Assembly: GCA_937884235.1 (NCBI GenBank)
Contig: CALGBT010000423.1
Span: forward strand, 1-19,973
Source: an uncultured Pseudomonadota bacterium
Lineage (GTDB): Bacteria; Myxococcota_A; UBA9042; CAIXZC01
Length of the DNA stretch: 19,973 bases
Reading direction: 5' to 3'
In this document: positions 1-9,600 of the stretch, piece after piece
How positions within the stretch are numbered: position 1 is the first letter of the stretch
Layout of the letters: every line of letters begins with the position of its first letter
Made by a program: the position numbers and the translations under genes
The notes under the pieces: model-generated
The model's input: only the letters and a program-made list of their open reading frames with translations
Database searches by the model: none
What the model was told of the DNA's origin: nothing

Positions 1-583
1 TTTGATCTTCAGAGAGAAATCCTTCGAGGCGGAGTTCTGTGATCTGCTGCCCGTCTGGTGAGAAGCTGCCACTACCAACCGCGCCGTGGACGTGGAATGG
101 CTTGTTGACCGCCATAGGTACAAGGTCGATGGCGAAGGTGCCGTCGATGGTGAACTCCTGCCCGGTGAGATTGAGATTGAGGCGGACGGGCTCAAGGGCA
201 AAGCGGTAGGCTTGCGGTCTAACAGGTTTGTCATCCTGCAAGAGCCGGTCGATCCAGGCGGAGGTGAGATCTACTTCCATGGTCTGGCTGGCCACATCGT
301 GAGCAACAACGACAAAGGCGATGGCCAGTGTATAGTCGGCAACCATGGCGGCCCAGGCTTCGTTGAGTTGATCGGTTGGCTCAGTCGCGATGAGTTCGGT
401 CGCGAGGTAGACTGTCCCGCTGAGGTCGGGGAGGGATTCGTGAGTGTCGATTCCGGTCTCCACGTTGCCGACAGTTTCCCGGGCGATTTCCTGTGGGCGG
501 GACCAGGCATCCTGTCCTGAGTTGTGGTCAGCACAGCCTGCCACGAACAGCAGGGCCGCGGACAAGAGCAGCATGGCACGCAT
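1..583 (-). CDS. Putative lipoprotein of unknown function (5' part; runs off left edge)
   Basis: The frame is open from an ATG at 583 leftwards to the window edge, giving 194 complete codons with no stop. The N-terminus (MRAMLLLSAALLFVAGC) is a type II signal peptide: a basic residue, a hydrophobic core, and a lipobox V-A-G-C with the lipidated Cys at residue 17, so the mature protein should be membrane-anchored outside the cytoplasm. The start is set by an AGGAGG on the minus strand (589-594) five bases upstream; a second in-frame ATG at 574 is too far from it. The mature part is acidic near its N-terminus and then looks beta-rich with alternating hydrophobic residues (around residues 55-194), ending in a pattern like a repeated beta-sandwich or barrel strand. 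I do not recognise a family. It is divergent from the FAD/radical SAM operon, and nothing ties it to that pathway. Confidence 0.8.
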   Translation of the reverse strand, partial: MRAMLLLSAALLFVAGCADHNSGQDAWSRPQEIARETVGNVETGIDTHESLPDLSGTVYLATELIATEPTDQLNEAWAAMVADYTLAIAFVVVAHDVASQTMEVDLTSAWIDRLLQDDKPVRPQAYRFALEPVRLNLNLTGQEFTIDGTFAIDLVPMAVNKPFHVHGAVGSGSFSPDGQQITELRLEGFLSEDQ

Positions 584-600
584 GGTAACCTCCTACCGAC

Positions 601-629
601 AATCTAACTCAGGAGGTGGTGCGTGGCAA
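601..629 (-). promoter_or_regulatory. Candidate sigma70-type promoter for the left-edge lipoprotein gene
   Basis: Reading the minus strand, TTGCCA (629-624) and TAGATT (606-601) are separated by exactly 17 bases. The expected transcription start falls near 594, right at the AGGAGG ribosome site, so the leader would be only about 11 bases. This was found by eye, without scoring. Confidence 0.4.
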
Positions 630-651
630 TGGCCGTCGGGGCCGTTGACCA

Positions 652-680
652 TTGACTTGCCATCCTTTCGCTGTTCTACT
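652..680 (+). promoter_or_regulatory. Candidate promoter of the FAD oxidoreductase/radical SAM operon
   Basis: TTGACT (652-657) and TCTACT (675-680) are spaced by 17 bases, and the expected start of transcription is near 687. A GGAGGG ribosome site lies at 703-708. It sits back to back with the lipoprotein promoter on the other strand. The -10 is only a 4/6 match, so confidence is modest. Confidence 0.35.
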
Positions 681-712
681 GATCCTGTGAAATATGGTGG
701 GCGGAGGGAAGA

Positions 713-2305
713 ATGGCACTGAGCAGCCGATACGATGTGATTGTGGCAGGTGCGGGGCCGGCGGGACTGTCAATCGCTTCTGAGTTATCCAGGTACGTGC
801 GCGTGCTGGTGTTGGATAAGAAGGCTAGTGCGAGCAGTTGCGATCGCAGTTGGTTTGTTCCAGGGCTGGTGTTGGATTCTGCTGACATTCCTGATGACTG
901 CCATAGTGAGGGCGTCCGTCGATTCATTTGTGATACGGCCTCCCAGGAGTCGCGTTTCTGGGACGCCCGGTTGCCTCAGGGGTACCGTTTCCTGAATGAG
1001 GGGAAGTTATTGACCTTCTTTCATGAGCGCGTCATGGAGCATGGCGGGAGCGGTAAGGGGCAGGGCTCCACCGTTCAGTTCAACGTGGTGGTTTATAACC
1101 ATCATGTCGAGAAGTCAGGGGTCCGGGTAATGACCTCGGTAGGGGATTTTGAGGCTAAGCTTCTGATCGATGCCTCGGGGCACGATTCTCCCATCAAGAA
1201 GGCATACCATTCATTGTGGGAGCAAGAGTACTACTGGTGGTCGGTTTATGGTTGGATAGTCCATCACCCGACTCTGCCCAACTATCCATTCTCTGGTGAC
1301 GATACCCACCCCACTGAGCAGATGCGGGTTGGCGACTACATGTTGTGGGGGACCTTTGACGACTTGACTGCTGATCGCGGCGCCTCGCTTGAAGAGGGGC
1401 GCCCGGTGATGGAGTGGGAGATCCTTGATGGGCACACCTCTTTCCCCATGGTCCTCTACCTGCGTCGGGCCAAGGTGAATGTGGATGTAATGAAAGCTCA
1501 GTTTGAGCAGATCATTGACAAAGAAACTCTGGGCAGCCCATTTCGCGTGAACAGCAAAGTGGTCACTCCAAATGGAGACCGTCGGCAGAAGTATGTGAAG
1601 GAGATCAAGTACGGCTGGTATCCGTCCGGTGGTCTCAGTCAGGGGCTGGCAGTTGACCGTGTGGCCTTCGTTGGTGATGCCGGCGTTTGGACCACTCCTT
1701 GCGGCTGGGGGATGGCGTTTATCCTGACCAACTACCGCAAGTACGCCCAGCACATTGCGATGCGTGTTCAGGAGGACAGGGTCGATGCGCACACGTTGAA
1801 GTCCTACGTGAAGATGGCAAAATGGGAGCGTTTTCAGATCATCATAGACAAGATTGCGGCGCATTTCCTATCCCACGCCCCTCCCCAACTCATAGACAAG
1901 TTCATCGATTTCTGGAATTCGGAGGGGGTTTCATTCCTGGATTGTGAGCGGATTTTCACGTTATCCGTTCCGCTACCGGACCTGCGCCGGATCACGACCC
2001 GGTTCCTGCTTCACTTCAAGCAGGATCTTCCGGTCCTCGCCAGGGTCTTTCCGCGGGAGGATTTGCTGCTATTACTTCAAGCTTCAGGCCTGTGGAGCGA
2101 CATCGCGCTGCAGCGAGCCGGGGCGGTATTTGTGGATGCATTGAACACCCTCATTAGTGATTGGGAGCTACCGCTGAAGGAGACCTTGTCGCGCAAAGCC
2201 CGGCGCCTCCTTATCGACCTTGAGATACTGATTGGCAAACCACCATTTCCGCAGAATCCTGGCAACGGCTTTGACTTCCTCGACTACAAGCGGCTCCATG
2301 ATTGA
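713..2305 (+). CDS. FAD-dependent oxidoreductase (lycopene cyclase / geranylgeranyl reductase-like)
   Basis: A 530-residue flavoprotein. The N-terminus carries the dinucleotide-binding Rossmann motif G-A-G-P-A-G at residues 13-18 after a short beta strand, followed by an acidic residue-containing strand (VLVLDKK). A second FAD-contact motif, G-D-A-G, lies at about 321-324 and is followed by a TTPCGWGM stretch at the place where lycopene cyclases and geranylgeranyl reductases have their G-D-A...G.G segment. The last 150 residues look helical and may hold the substrate or membrane-binding part. There is no signal peptide. The ATG at 713 has a GGAGGG ribosome site four bases upstream. The downstream radical SAM gene starts 6 bp after the stop, so the two are almost certainly one operon. 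GC looks lower here than in the neighbouring genes (visual estimate only). The fold assignment is firm; the substrate is unknown, and a hydrophobic isoprenoid or other unsaturated lipid is only an inference from the family. Confidence 0.8.
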   Translation: MALSSRYDVIVAGAGPAGLSIASELSRYVRVLVLDKKASASSCDRSWFVPGLVLDSADIPDDCHSEGVRRFICDTASQESRFWDARLPQGYRFLNEGKLLTFFHERVMEHGGSGKGQGSTVQFNVVVYNHHVEKSGVRVMTSVGDFEAKLLIDASGHDSPIKKAYHSLWEQEYYWWSVYGWIVHHPTLPNYPFSGDDTHPTEQMRVGDYMLWGTFDDLTADRGASLEEGRPVMEWEILDGHTSFPMVLYLRRAKVNVDVMKAQFEQIIDKETLGSPFRVNSKVVTPNGDRRQKYVKEIKYGWYPSGGLSQGLAVDRVAFVGDAGVWTTPCGWGMAFILTNYRKYAQHIAMRVQEDRVDAHTLKSYVKMAKWERFQIIIDKIAAHFLSHAPPQLIDKFIDFWNSEGVSFLDCERIFTLSVPLPDLRRITTRFLLHFKQDLPVLARVFPREDLLLLLQASGLWSDIALQRAGAVFVDALNTLISDWELPLKETLSRKARRLLIDLEILIGKPPFPQNPGNGFDFLDYKRLHD

Positions 2306-2311
2306 GGTGTA

Positions 2312-3628
2312 ATGAAGATCCTGCTGGTCAAGCCCCGCTGGTCGCAACAGGGCGGGCACGAACAGATTAGATATGCTCAAGCGGTGAAGTTCCCGGCTTT
2401 GGGCCTCGGGCTGCTGGCTGCCCTTAGCGACGGCCATGAGGTGACGATAGCTGATGGGGGATGGGAGCCGATCCCCTTTGACAGGCAGTTTGACCTGGTG
2501 GGGATCACGGTAACTACTTTTGCCTCGCAGGAAGTTTACGCCATTGCGGACCGATTCCGAGCACAAGGGGTGCGGGTTGTTTTGGGCGGAGTTCATGCAT
2601 GCATCATGACAGAGGAGTGCCTGGAACACGCCGACGCAGTGGTTGTGGGGGAGGCGGAATACACCTGGCCTGCGCTGCTCAGGGATGCCGAAGCGGGCAA
2701 GTTGCAGGAAGTCTACCGCGCCGAGAAGGCAACGGAGATGCGCCACGTACCTCCGGTGCGCCGCGATCTGCTGGGGGAGAGCAGCTGGTTCACCGCGGTT
2801 GAGGCGACCCGTGGCTGCCCCAACGGCTGCCACTACTGCTACCTGCCGCACGTTCCCTGGCATGAGCATCGAACGCGTCCAGTGGAACTAGTGGCCGAGG
2901 AGATCCGGCAACTGCGCCAGAAGGCTTTCATCTTCGTCGATGAGAACATCTTCGCCGACCGGGCCTACGCCTTGGAGTTGCTGAGGGCCATTGCCCCATG
3001 TCGGAAGTTCTTCCTGGCGCAGGCACCGACAAATATCGCGGGCGATACCGAATTGCTTGATGCGCTTCAGGCGGCGGGTTGTTTCAACCTGCAGATTGGG
3101 TTCCAGAGCTTCAACCGGGAGGTCCTTGATGAGGCGAAAGTCCACCAGAATCAGGTGGCGCGGTACCGCTCCTTCGTCGAGGAATTACATGCTCGGCGCA
3201 TTGTCGTCAGCGGTTTCTTCATTTTCGGCTTCGACCGCGACGGCCCCGACGTCTTCCGGCACACCGTGGAGGCGATCAAGGAGTTGGGCATCGACGATGC
3301 CAATCTCTTTGCCTTGACTCCTTTTCCCGGCACGCGCCTCCACGACAAGCTGGCGGCCGAAGGCCGCCTTTTGCCGGACCGGCAACGACGCCACTTTGCC
3401 TGGTCCCACGCCGTCTTTCAGCCCAGCCAGATGTCACCAGAAGAGTTGGAGGACGGCATCCAGTGGGCATACGATCAGCTCTACCCTCACTTTCGCGGCA
3501 AGCTGCTCAGAGTCCTCTGGTCGCAATTGCCAAGACTGCTCAAGAACCCTCGCTTCGGATGGGGGATCATCTCGGGAAACTCCCGGCGCACGCGTGTCGC
3601 GCAACGAATTGGTGCTCCAGGCATCTGA
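2312..3628 (+). CDS. B12-binding domain-containing radical SAM enzyme
   Basis: A 438-residue protein with two recognisable parts. Residues 1-125 look like a cobalamin-binding Rossmann domain (LLVKP strand, GHEVTIADGG, DLVGITVTTF, VVLGGVHA, VVVGEAEYTW), without the DxHxxG loop of base-off B12 proteins. Residues 160-380 are a radical SAM barrel with the cluster motif C-P-N-G-C-H-Y-C (C169, C173, C176), then the typical IGFQS and TPFPGT strands. The last part has the H.VF.PSQMSPEEL pattern seen in B12-radical SAM proteins of the DUF4070/hopanoid-methylase type. Such enzymes usually methylate or rearrange unreactive carbons. The start ATG follows a GAGGTG ribosome site that overlaps the stop of the FAD gene, which points to translational coupling. 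The family is secure; the reaction is not. Joint action with the flavoenzyme on one substrate is an inference from spacing. Confidence 0.85.
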   Translation: MKILLVKPRWSQQGGHEQIRYAQAVKFPALGLGLLAALSDGHEVTIADGGWEPIPFDRQFDLVGITVTTFASQEVYAIADRFRAQGVRVVLGGVHACIMTEECLEHADAVVVGEAEYTWPALLRDAEAGKLQEVYRAEKATEMRHVPPVRRDLLGESSWFTAVEATRGCPNGCHYCYLPHVPWHEHRTRPVELVAEEIRQLRQKAFIFVDENIFADRAYALELLRAIAPCRKFFLAQAPTNIAGDTELLDALQAAGCFNLQIGFQSFNREVLDEAKVHQNQVARYRSFVEELHARRIVVSGFFIFGFDRDGPDVFRHTVEAIKELGIDDANLFALTPFPGTRLHDKLAAEGRLLPDRQRRHFAWSHAVFQPSQMSPEELEDGIQWAYDQLYPHFRGKLLRVLWSQLPRLLKNPRFGWGIISGNSRRTRVAQRIGAPGI

Positions 3629-3637
3629 ACTTATGGT
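3609..3637 (+). promoter_or_regulatory. Weak candidate promoter before the kinase/cyclase gene
   Basis: TTGGTG (3609-3614) and TATGGT (3632-3637) are spaced by 17 bases and overlap the end of the radical SAM gene. Both boxes are partial matches. The 46-bp gap to the kinase gene could equally mean read-through from the upstream operon. Confidence 0.25.
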
Positions 3638-3674
3638 ATAAGAGCTACTCACGCAGCCTTGTGAGGACGGAGCG

Positions 3675-6600
3675 GTGCAAGGAGTAAAGCTAGGACCTTA
3701 TGTCATAGACGGTGAGTTGGCCAGCGGAGGTATGGCAACGATCTTTGTTGCCACCCACCAGAAGTTGGGCCACGTGGTGGCAGTGAAGATACTGCACCCT
3801 CACTTTCAGAAGGACCAACAGCTCGTCGCTCGTTTCATGGAAGAGGCGCGTATTCAGGCCAACCTGCGTCACCCAAACATCCTGACGGTACACGACATCC
3901 TGGAGCTTCCTGAGGCCTCTGGGATGGTAATGGAGTTGTTGGACGGCTGCTCCCTCTCGACTTACTACCGTGCGGCTGGCACTCCCATGCCAATACCCAA
4001 AGCGCTCTGGCTTTTCGGTTTGCTGGCAAAAGCTTTGCGTCACGCCCACCGGGACGGAGTGGTGCACCGCGACCTGAAGCCTTCCAATGTCTTTCTGCAC
4101 CGGGTCCATGACCTGGTGGTCCCCAAGCTGATGGACTTCGGGGTGGCCAAATTCCAATCCGGCAATCTGGCCAACCGGCTCACGGCTACGGGGACTGTGT
4201 TGGGCACGCCGCACTATATGGCTCCGGAGCAGTTTGAAGATTCCAGCAGCGTTGATGTGCGGGCGGACCTCTTCTCCTTTGGTGTCATGTTTTATGAGGC
4301 AACTACCGGAGTGCTTCCATTTGAGGGTCAGAGCGTAACGACTCTGATGCGGGAGATCCTGACCCACACTCCAACCCGTCCCTCTGACCTGGTAAAAGGG
4401 TATCCCCTAGCGGTAGAGGCAGTATTGATGCGCTGCCTGCACAAGCGCCGCGAAGCCCGCTACCGCAATGCGGCCGGGGTGGAAGAAGCGCTGCGCATGA
4501 TCGAACTGGAAACCGGGGCCTCGCCCATCGCCATCGAGGACGTTCCCCGCACGGAGCTTGGTAACCTGGGGGGGGAACTGACCTCTGTCGGTACGCTGAC
4601 GGATCAGGAACTGGTCTCGTGGGAGAATACGGAGACCGCGCAGAAACTTGCTGACGATGATGGCAGGACTGGCGGCGGGACCGTCGTTGTGCCCGTGGAG
4701 AAGCCGGAAAGTGACATTGACTGGGCCTCTACCCATGTCTCCCGGGTCAGGGCTACGCCACCTGTGCCGAGCAGTCCGGCCACGGTGCCTGGCTACCGTA
4801 TCACCCGCAAGATTTACGAGGGGTCCAAGACGGTTGTCTTCCGTGCGGTGAGTCTGGACGACCCTGAATTTAAGGTCATCATCAAGGTACTTGGCAGCGA
4901 ATACCCGACACCCCAGGATGTCGCTCGGCTCAAGCATGAGTATTCGATCCTCAACCGGCTTGACATCGAGGGTATCCCCCGCGTTGTCGGTTTGGAGCGT
5001 TACCGCAGTGGACTAGCGCTGGTATTGGAAGACATCGGTGCTGAACCACTAAGAGAGCGCCTCGACCGGTGCCCGTTTACGGTTGCCGAGTTTCTGCCAC
5101 TAGCCTGCAAGTTGGCGACGATACTGACCCGCCTGCACGCCAGGAACATCATCCACAAGGACATCAACCCCAAGAATATGGTCCATACGGTGCCCGGGGA
5201 TGTTGTGCAGGTGATCGATTTTGGACTGGCCATGCAGATGGTGGGAAGACAGGAGGATGTGGTCATCACTGGAGGGATGGAGGGGACCCTGCCTTACATG
5301 TCTCCTGAGCAGACGGGCCGCATGAACCGGCCGGTGGACTATCGTACTGACTTCTATTCGCTGGGAGCAACCTTTTACGAGATGCTGTGTGGACGGCCAC
5401 CGTTTGATACCACGGACCGCGCCGAGTTGGTGCACTGCCATCTGGCCGTGGAACCAACCCATCCGTGCGAACGCAACCCGGAGATTCCCCAGGTGCTCTC
5501 AGACCTGGTCATGCGCCTAATGGCCAAGAATGCAGAGGATCGTTATCAGAGTGCACGAGGACTGGGAGCGGATTTGGAGCGGTGTGAGCAAGCGTGGGTT
5601 GCGGGGAATGATGTCCCAGGCTTCCCCCTGGGTGAGGTGGACGTATCGGACCGCTTCAGTATCCCCCAGAAGCTTTACGGTCGGGACAACGACGTGGCGC
5701 TGCTCATGGACTCTTTTGAGCGTGTCGCTCAGGGATACCGGGAGATGATGCTCGTCTCCGGCTCTGCGGGGATTGGCAAGACATCCCTGGTTCAAGAGGT
5801 TTACAAGCCCATCACCCGGCGGCACGGCTACTACATCTCGGGCAAATTCGACCAGTACAAGCGGGACATCCCGTACGGCGCCCTCATCGACGCGTTCCAG
5901 GGGCTGATCAAGGAGTTGCTCTCGGAGGGCGACGAGCGACTTGCCCAGTGGGGCGATGAGATTCGGCAGGCGGTAGGCCCCAACGGGCAAGTCATCGTCG
6001 ATGTGATTCCAGAGGTGGAACTAGTCGTTGGACAGCAGGCAGCGGTACCCCAGCTGCCGCCGGCAGAATCGCTCAATCGCTTAAACCTGGTTTTCCATGC
6101 TTTCTTCGGCGTCTTCGCCCAGGAAGACCACCCCCTGGTCATCTTTCTGGACGACCTCCAGTGGGCAGACAATGCATCGCTGAACCTGCTGCAGGTTCTG
6201 TTGACGGGTGCGGAAAACCAACATCTCTTCGTCATTGGCGCCTACCGCGATAACGAAATTGATGCGGCACACCCTTTGCGTGGGACCATCGAGGACATCA
6301 CCAAGGCGGCCACCACCATCAACCGGATCGATCTGCAACCCCTGCCGTTGCCCCATATCAATCAACTGGTGGCAGAGACTCTGAACTGCACTCTTCAGCA
6401 TGCCTTCCCCCTGGCCGAGTTGCTGGAACAGAAGACCGGCGGTAACCCGTTCTTCATGGGCGAGTTCCTCAAGTCGCTACATGCCCGCGAGTTGATTCAC
6501 TTTAACGTACATACCGGGGAATGGCTGTGGGACATCCACCGCATCAAAGGCGAACGGATCACGGACAACGTCGTCGACCTGATGGCCGACAAGATCCGTC

Positions 6601-9600
6601 GGATGAACGCCTCTTCCCAGCAGGCGCTGAAGCTGGCAGCGTGCATTGGTAGCCAGTTCCGTCTCCAGACGTTGGCGCTGGTTTCGGGGAAGGGTCCAAG
6701 CGAGGTCATCTCGGCGCTGCAGGAAGCGGTTACCGAGGGGTTGATTCTGTTGCTGGGCGATGCTTACAAGTACCTGGAGCTGGAGAGCAGTGAGCTGGCG
6801 GACGGGATGCTTGATGCGGTGCTGTTGCAGGCGGTGAACTACCGTTTCGCCCATGACAAGGTGCAGCAGGCGGCGTATTCCCTGATTCCGGAAGAGGCAC
6901 GCCAGACGGTGCATCGGCAAATCGGGCTGCTGCTTAACGATACCCCGACGGAGAAGCGTTCTCGGCGGGTTTTTGGCATCGTCAATCAACTCAACGAGGG
7001 CCGCTCCCTGGCCCGGACAGAGGAAGAGCGGCAGGAGTTGGCCGAGCTGAATCTGATGGCGGCGCGGCGCGCCAAATCCGCGGCGGCCTATCGAACCGCT
7101 CTCAACTGCGTGCGGATCGGGATCGAGTTGCTCCCCGACAAGGCGTGGACCGATCTGTACGACCTAGCATTGCAACTCCACCGGGAGGCTGCAGAGGTAT
7201 CCTATCTCTGTACTGAGTTCCCGGAGATGGAGGACTTCGTCGCGGTGGTGCTGGAGAAAGCTGCCAGTCTGGAAGACCAGATTCCCGTGTATGAAACAAA
7301 GATTCAAGGCGATATTGCCCGGGCTCGCAAGGTAGAGGCGCTGAAGACCGGGCTGGAGGTGCTGGAGAAGCTCAAGGTGAAGATTCCCTTCAGCCCCGGC
7401 CTTCTCTACGTGGGCTGGTCTCTGGTGAAGACCCGCCTGGCACTTTCCCGCCGGAGCATTCCCGAGTTGGTGAATCTGCCCCCCATGACCAACCCTCGGG
7501 TACTGACCGCCATGCGCATCGCCACCAGGATCTCGTCCACTGCCTACGTGGTGGACCCCAACCTATTTGCTGCCCTTGTCCTCAAGGAGGTTGAGCTCTC
7601 GGCACGTTATGGAAATGCGGGTGTATCCCCCTTCGGATATGCGCTCTATGGAACGATTCTTTGCGGAGTACTTGACGATTACAAACGTGGCTATCATTTC
7701 GGGAAGATGGCCCTGGAGTTGCAGGACAAGCTGGAGGAGAGTGAGCACCGACCGCGCACGGCCTTCACGGCAGCGGCAACCAGCCAACACTATATGGAGT
7801 CGCTGCGAGAGACATTTGAACCCTTACTTGGAGCCTACAAGCGCGCCCTGGAAAATGGCGACCTGGAGTTTGCCGGTACGAACTCCGGGGTTTACGCCTA
7901 CCACCTCTTCTTCTCGGGGCGTAACCTGGTAGATATCCGGACAGAGTTGACCTACTACACGGAAGTGCTGGTACAGATCAAGCAGGACGCGTACCTCGGC
8001 TACATGCGGCTTTACCTGCAGGCAGCCCTCAACCTGATGGGAGAGGAGCAGAGACCCTGGACCCTGGATGGTGCGGTGACGAATCTGGGCGACTACCTGC
8101 AGTTTGCCGTGGGTGCCAGCGATGGACATGGGCTCTTCAACGCACACCTGTGCGAGGGAATCGTGCGACTATTTGGTGAGGACTTCGCCGGGGCGGTAGA
8201 GCATTTCGACCGGGCGAAGGAGTACCAGAAGGCAGCCGCAGCGATGGTCCCTTCGCTGGTCTATCACTTCTACGATGCCATCGCGCGCTGCGCCCATTGT
8301 GATCTTGTGGAAGCGCAGGCTCGGGGCAAGCAGCTACGGCGGATCCGGGCTGATCTGAAAATCTTAAGCAAGTTGTCGGCGCACAATCCGGTGGTATACG
8401 AGCACAAAGCGTTGCTCGTACAAGCTGAGTTGCAGCGCCTCAAGGGACGCAACATCGCGGCCATGGAGCTCTACGATGCGTCCATCGACAAGGCACAGCA
8501 AAACGGTTTTCTGCAGGAACAGGCCCTGGCCAATGAGGTTACTGGTCGCTTCTACCTGGCCATCGGCAAAGAACGGATTGCCCGAACCTACCTTACAGAT
8601 GCGTATCACCGCTATGCGCAATGGGGGGCCGTGGCCAAAGTGCATCTGCTGGAGAAGCGCTATCCCACGATTCTTGCGGTGGCCATTGCCGCGGCCCGAA
8701 GTTCCCGTGCACAGGGGACGCACACAACGACCACCAGAAGCTCGGTGGCTGACACAACCGTGGCCGGCGGCAGCCAGTTGGACATGACCTCAGTGCTCAA
8801 GGCCAGCCAGGTGCTTTCTGCGGAAATCAACCTTGAGCGATTGCTGAAGCGGCTGATGTCCATCGTCATGGAGAATGCTGGAGCCCAGCGCGGATGCCTC
8901 TTCCTGGAGACCGACGGCAAGTATTATGCTGAGGCTGAGAGCGTGGCCGGTGCTGGTGAGGCCACGGTGATGCAACATGAGCCTATCCGAGAGCGCAACG
9001 ATCTGGCCCAGAGTGTCGTAAATTATGTAATGCGTCTGCGCGAGACTGTGGTCTTGGACGATGCTGGAAGTAGCGGCAATTTCGCCCGGGACGAGTACAT
9101 CCTGGAGAGGGGTCCAAAATCGCTGCTCTGCATGCCCTTGGTGAGGCAGGGGCGTCTTGATGGCATGCTCTACCTGGAGAACAACCTGGCCACGGGCGCT
9201 TTTACGCCAGGCAGAATCGAGGTCATCAATCTGCTGGCTGCGGAGATCGCCATTTCCCTGTCCAACGCCCGCCTTTACGATAACCTGCAGCAGAACAACC
9301 GCATGCTTGAGGTCAACGTCGAGGAGCGGACCCGTGATCTGGCCCTGGCCAACCAGGAGCTTGAGCACGAGAAGCGGAAGTCTGACCAGCTGCTCCTCAA
9401 CGTCCTGCCGGAGCGGGTGGCGGAGGAGTTGAAGGAGCACGGCGAAGCTCGTCCAGAGAGATTTGACAATGTCACGGTCTTCTTTTCGGACTTTGTCGCC
9501 TTTACGGACCGGGCGGCGATCATGACTCCTGAAGCTCTACTCCACGAGCTCAACGACATGTTTACGGCCTTCGATGGAATCGTCTCGGGCAACCAGTGTG

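Noticed and set aside
86..520. 144-residue open frame on the plus strand
   Set aside because: It lies opposite the lipoprotein gene, which has a real signal peptide, lipobox and ribosome site. The plus frame has none of these.
1211..1864. 217-residue open frame on the minus strand
   Set aside because: It lies fully inside the FAD oxidoreductase gene on the opposite strand and shows no domain or ribosome site.
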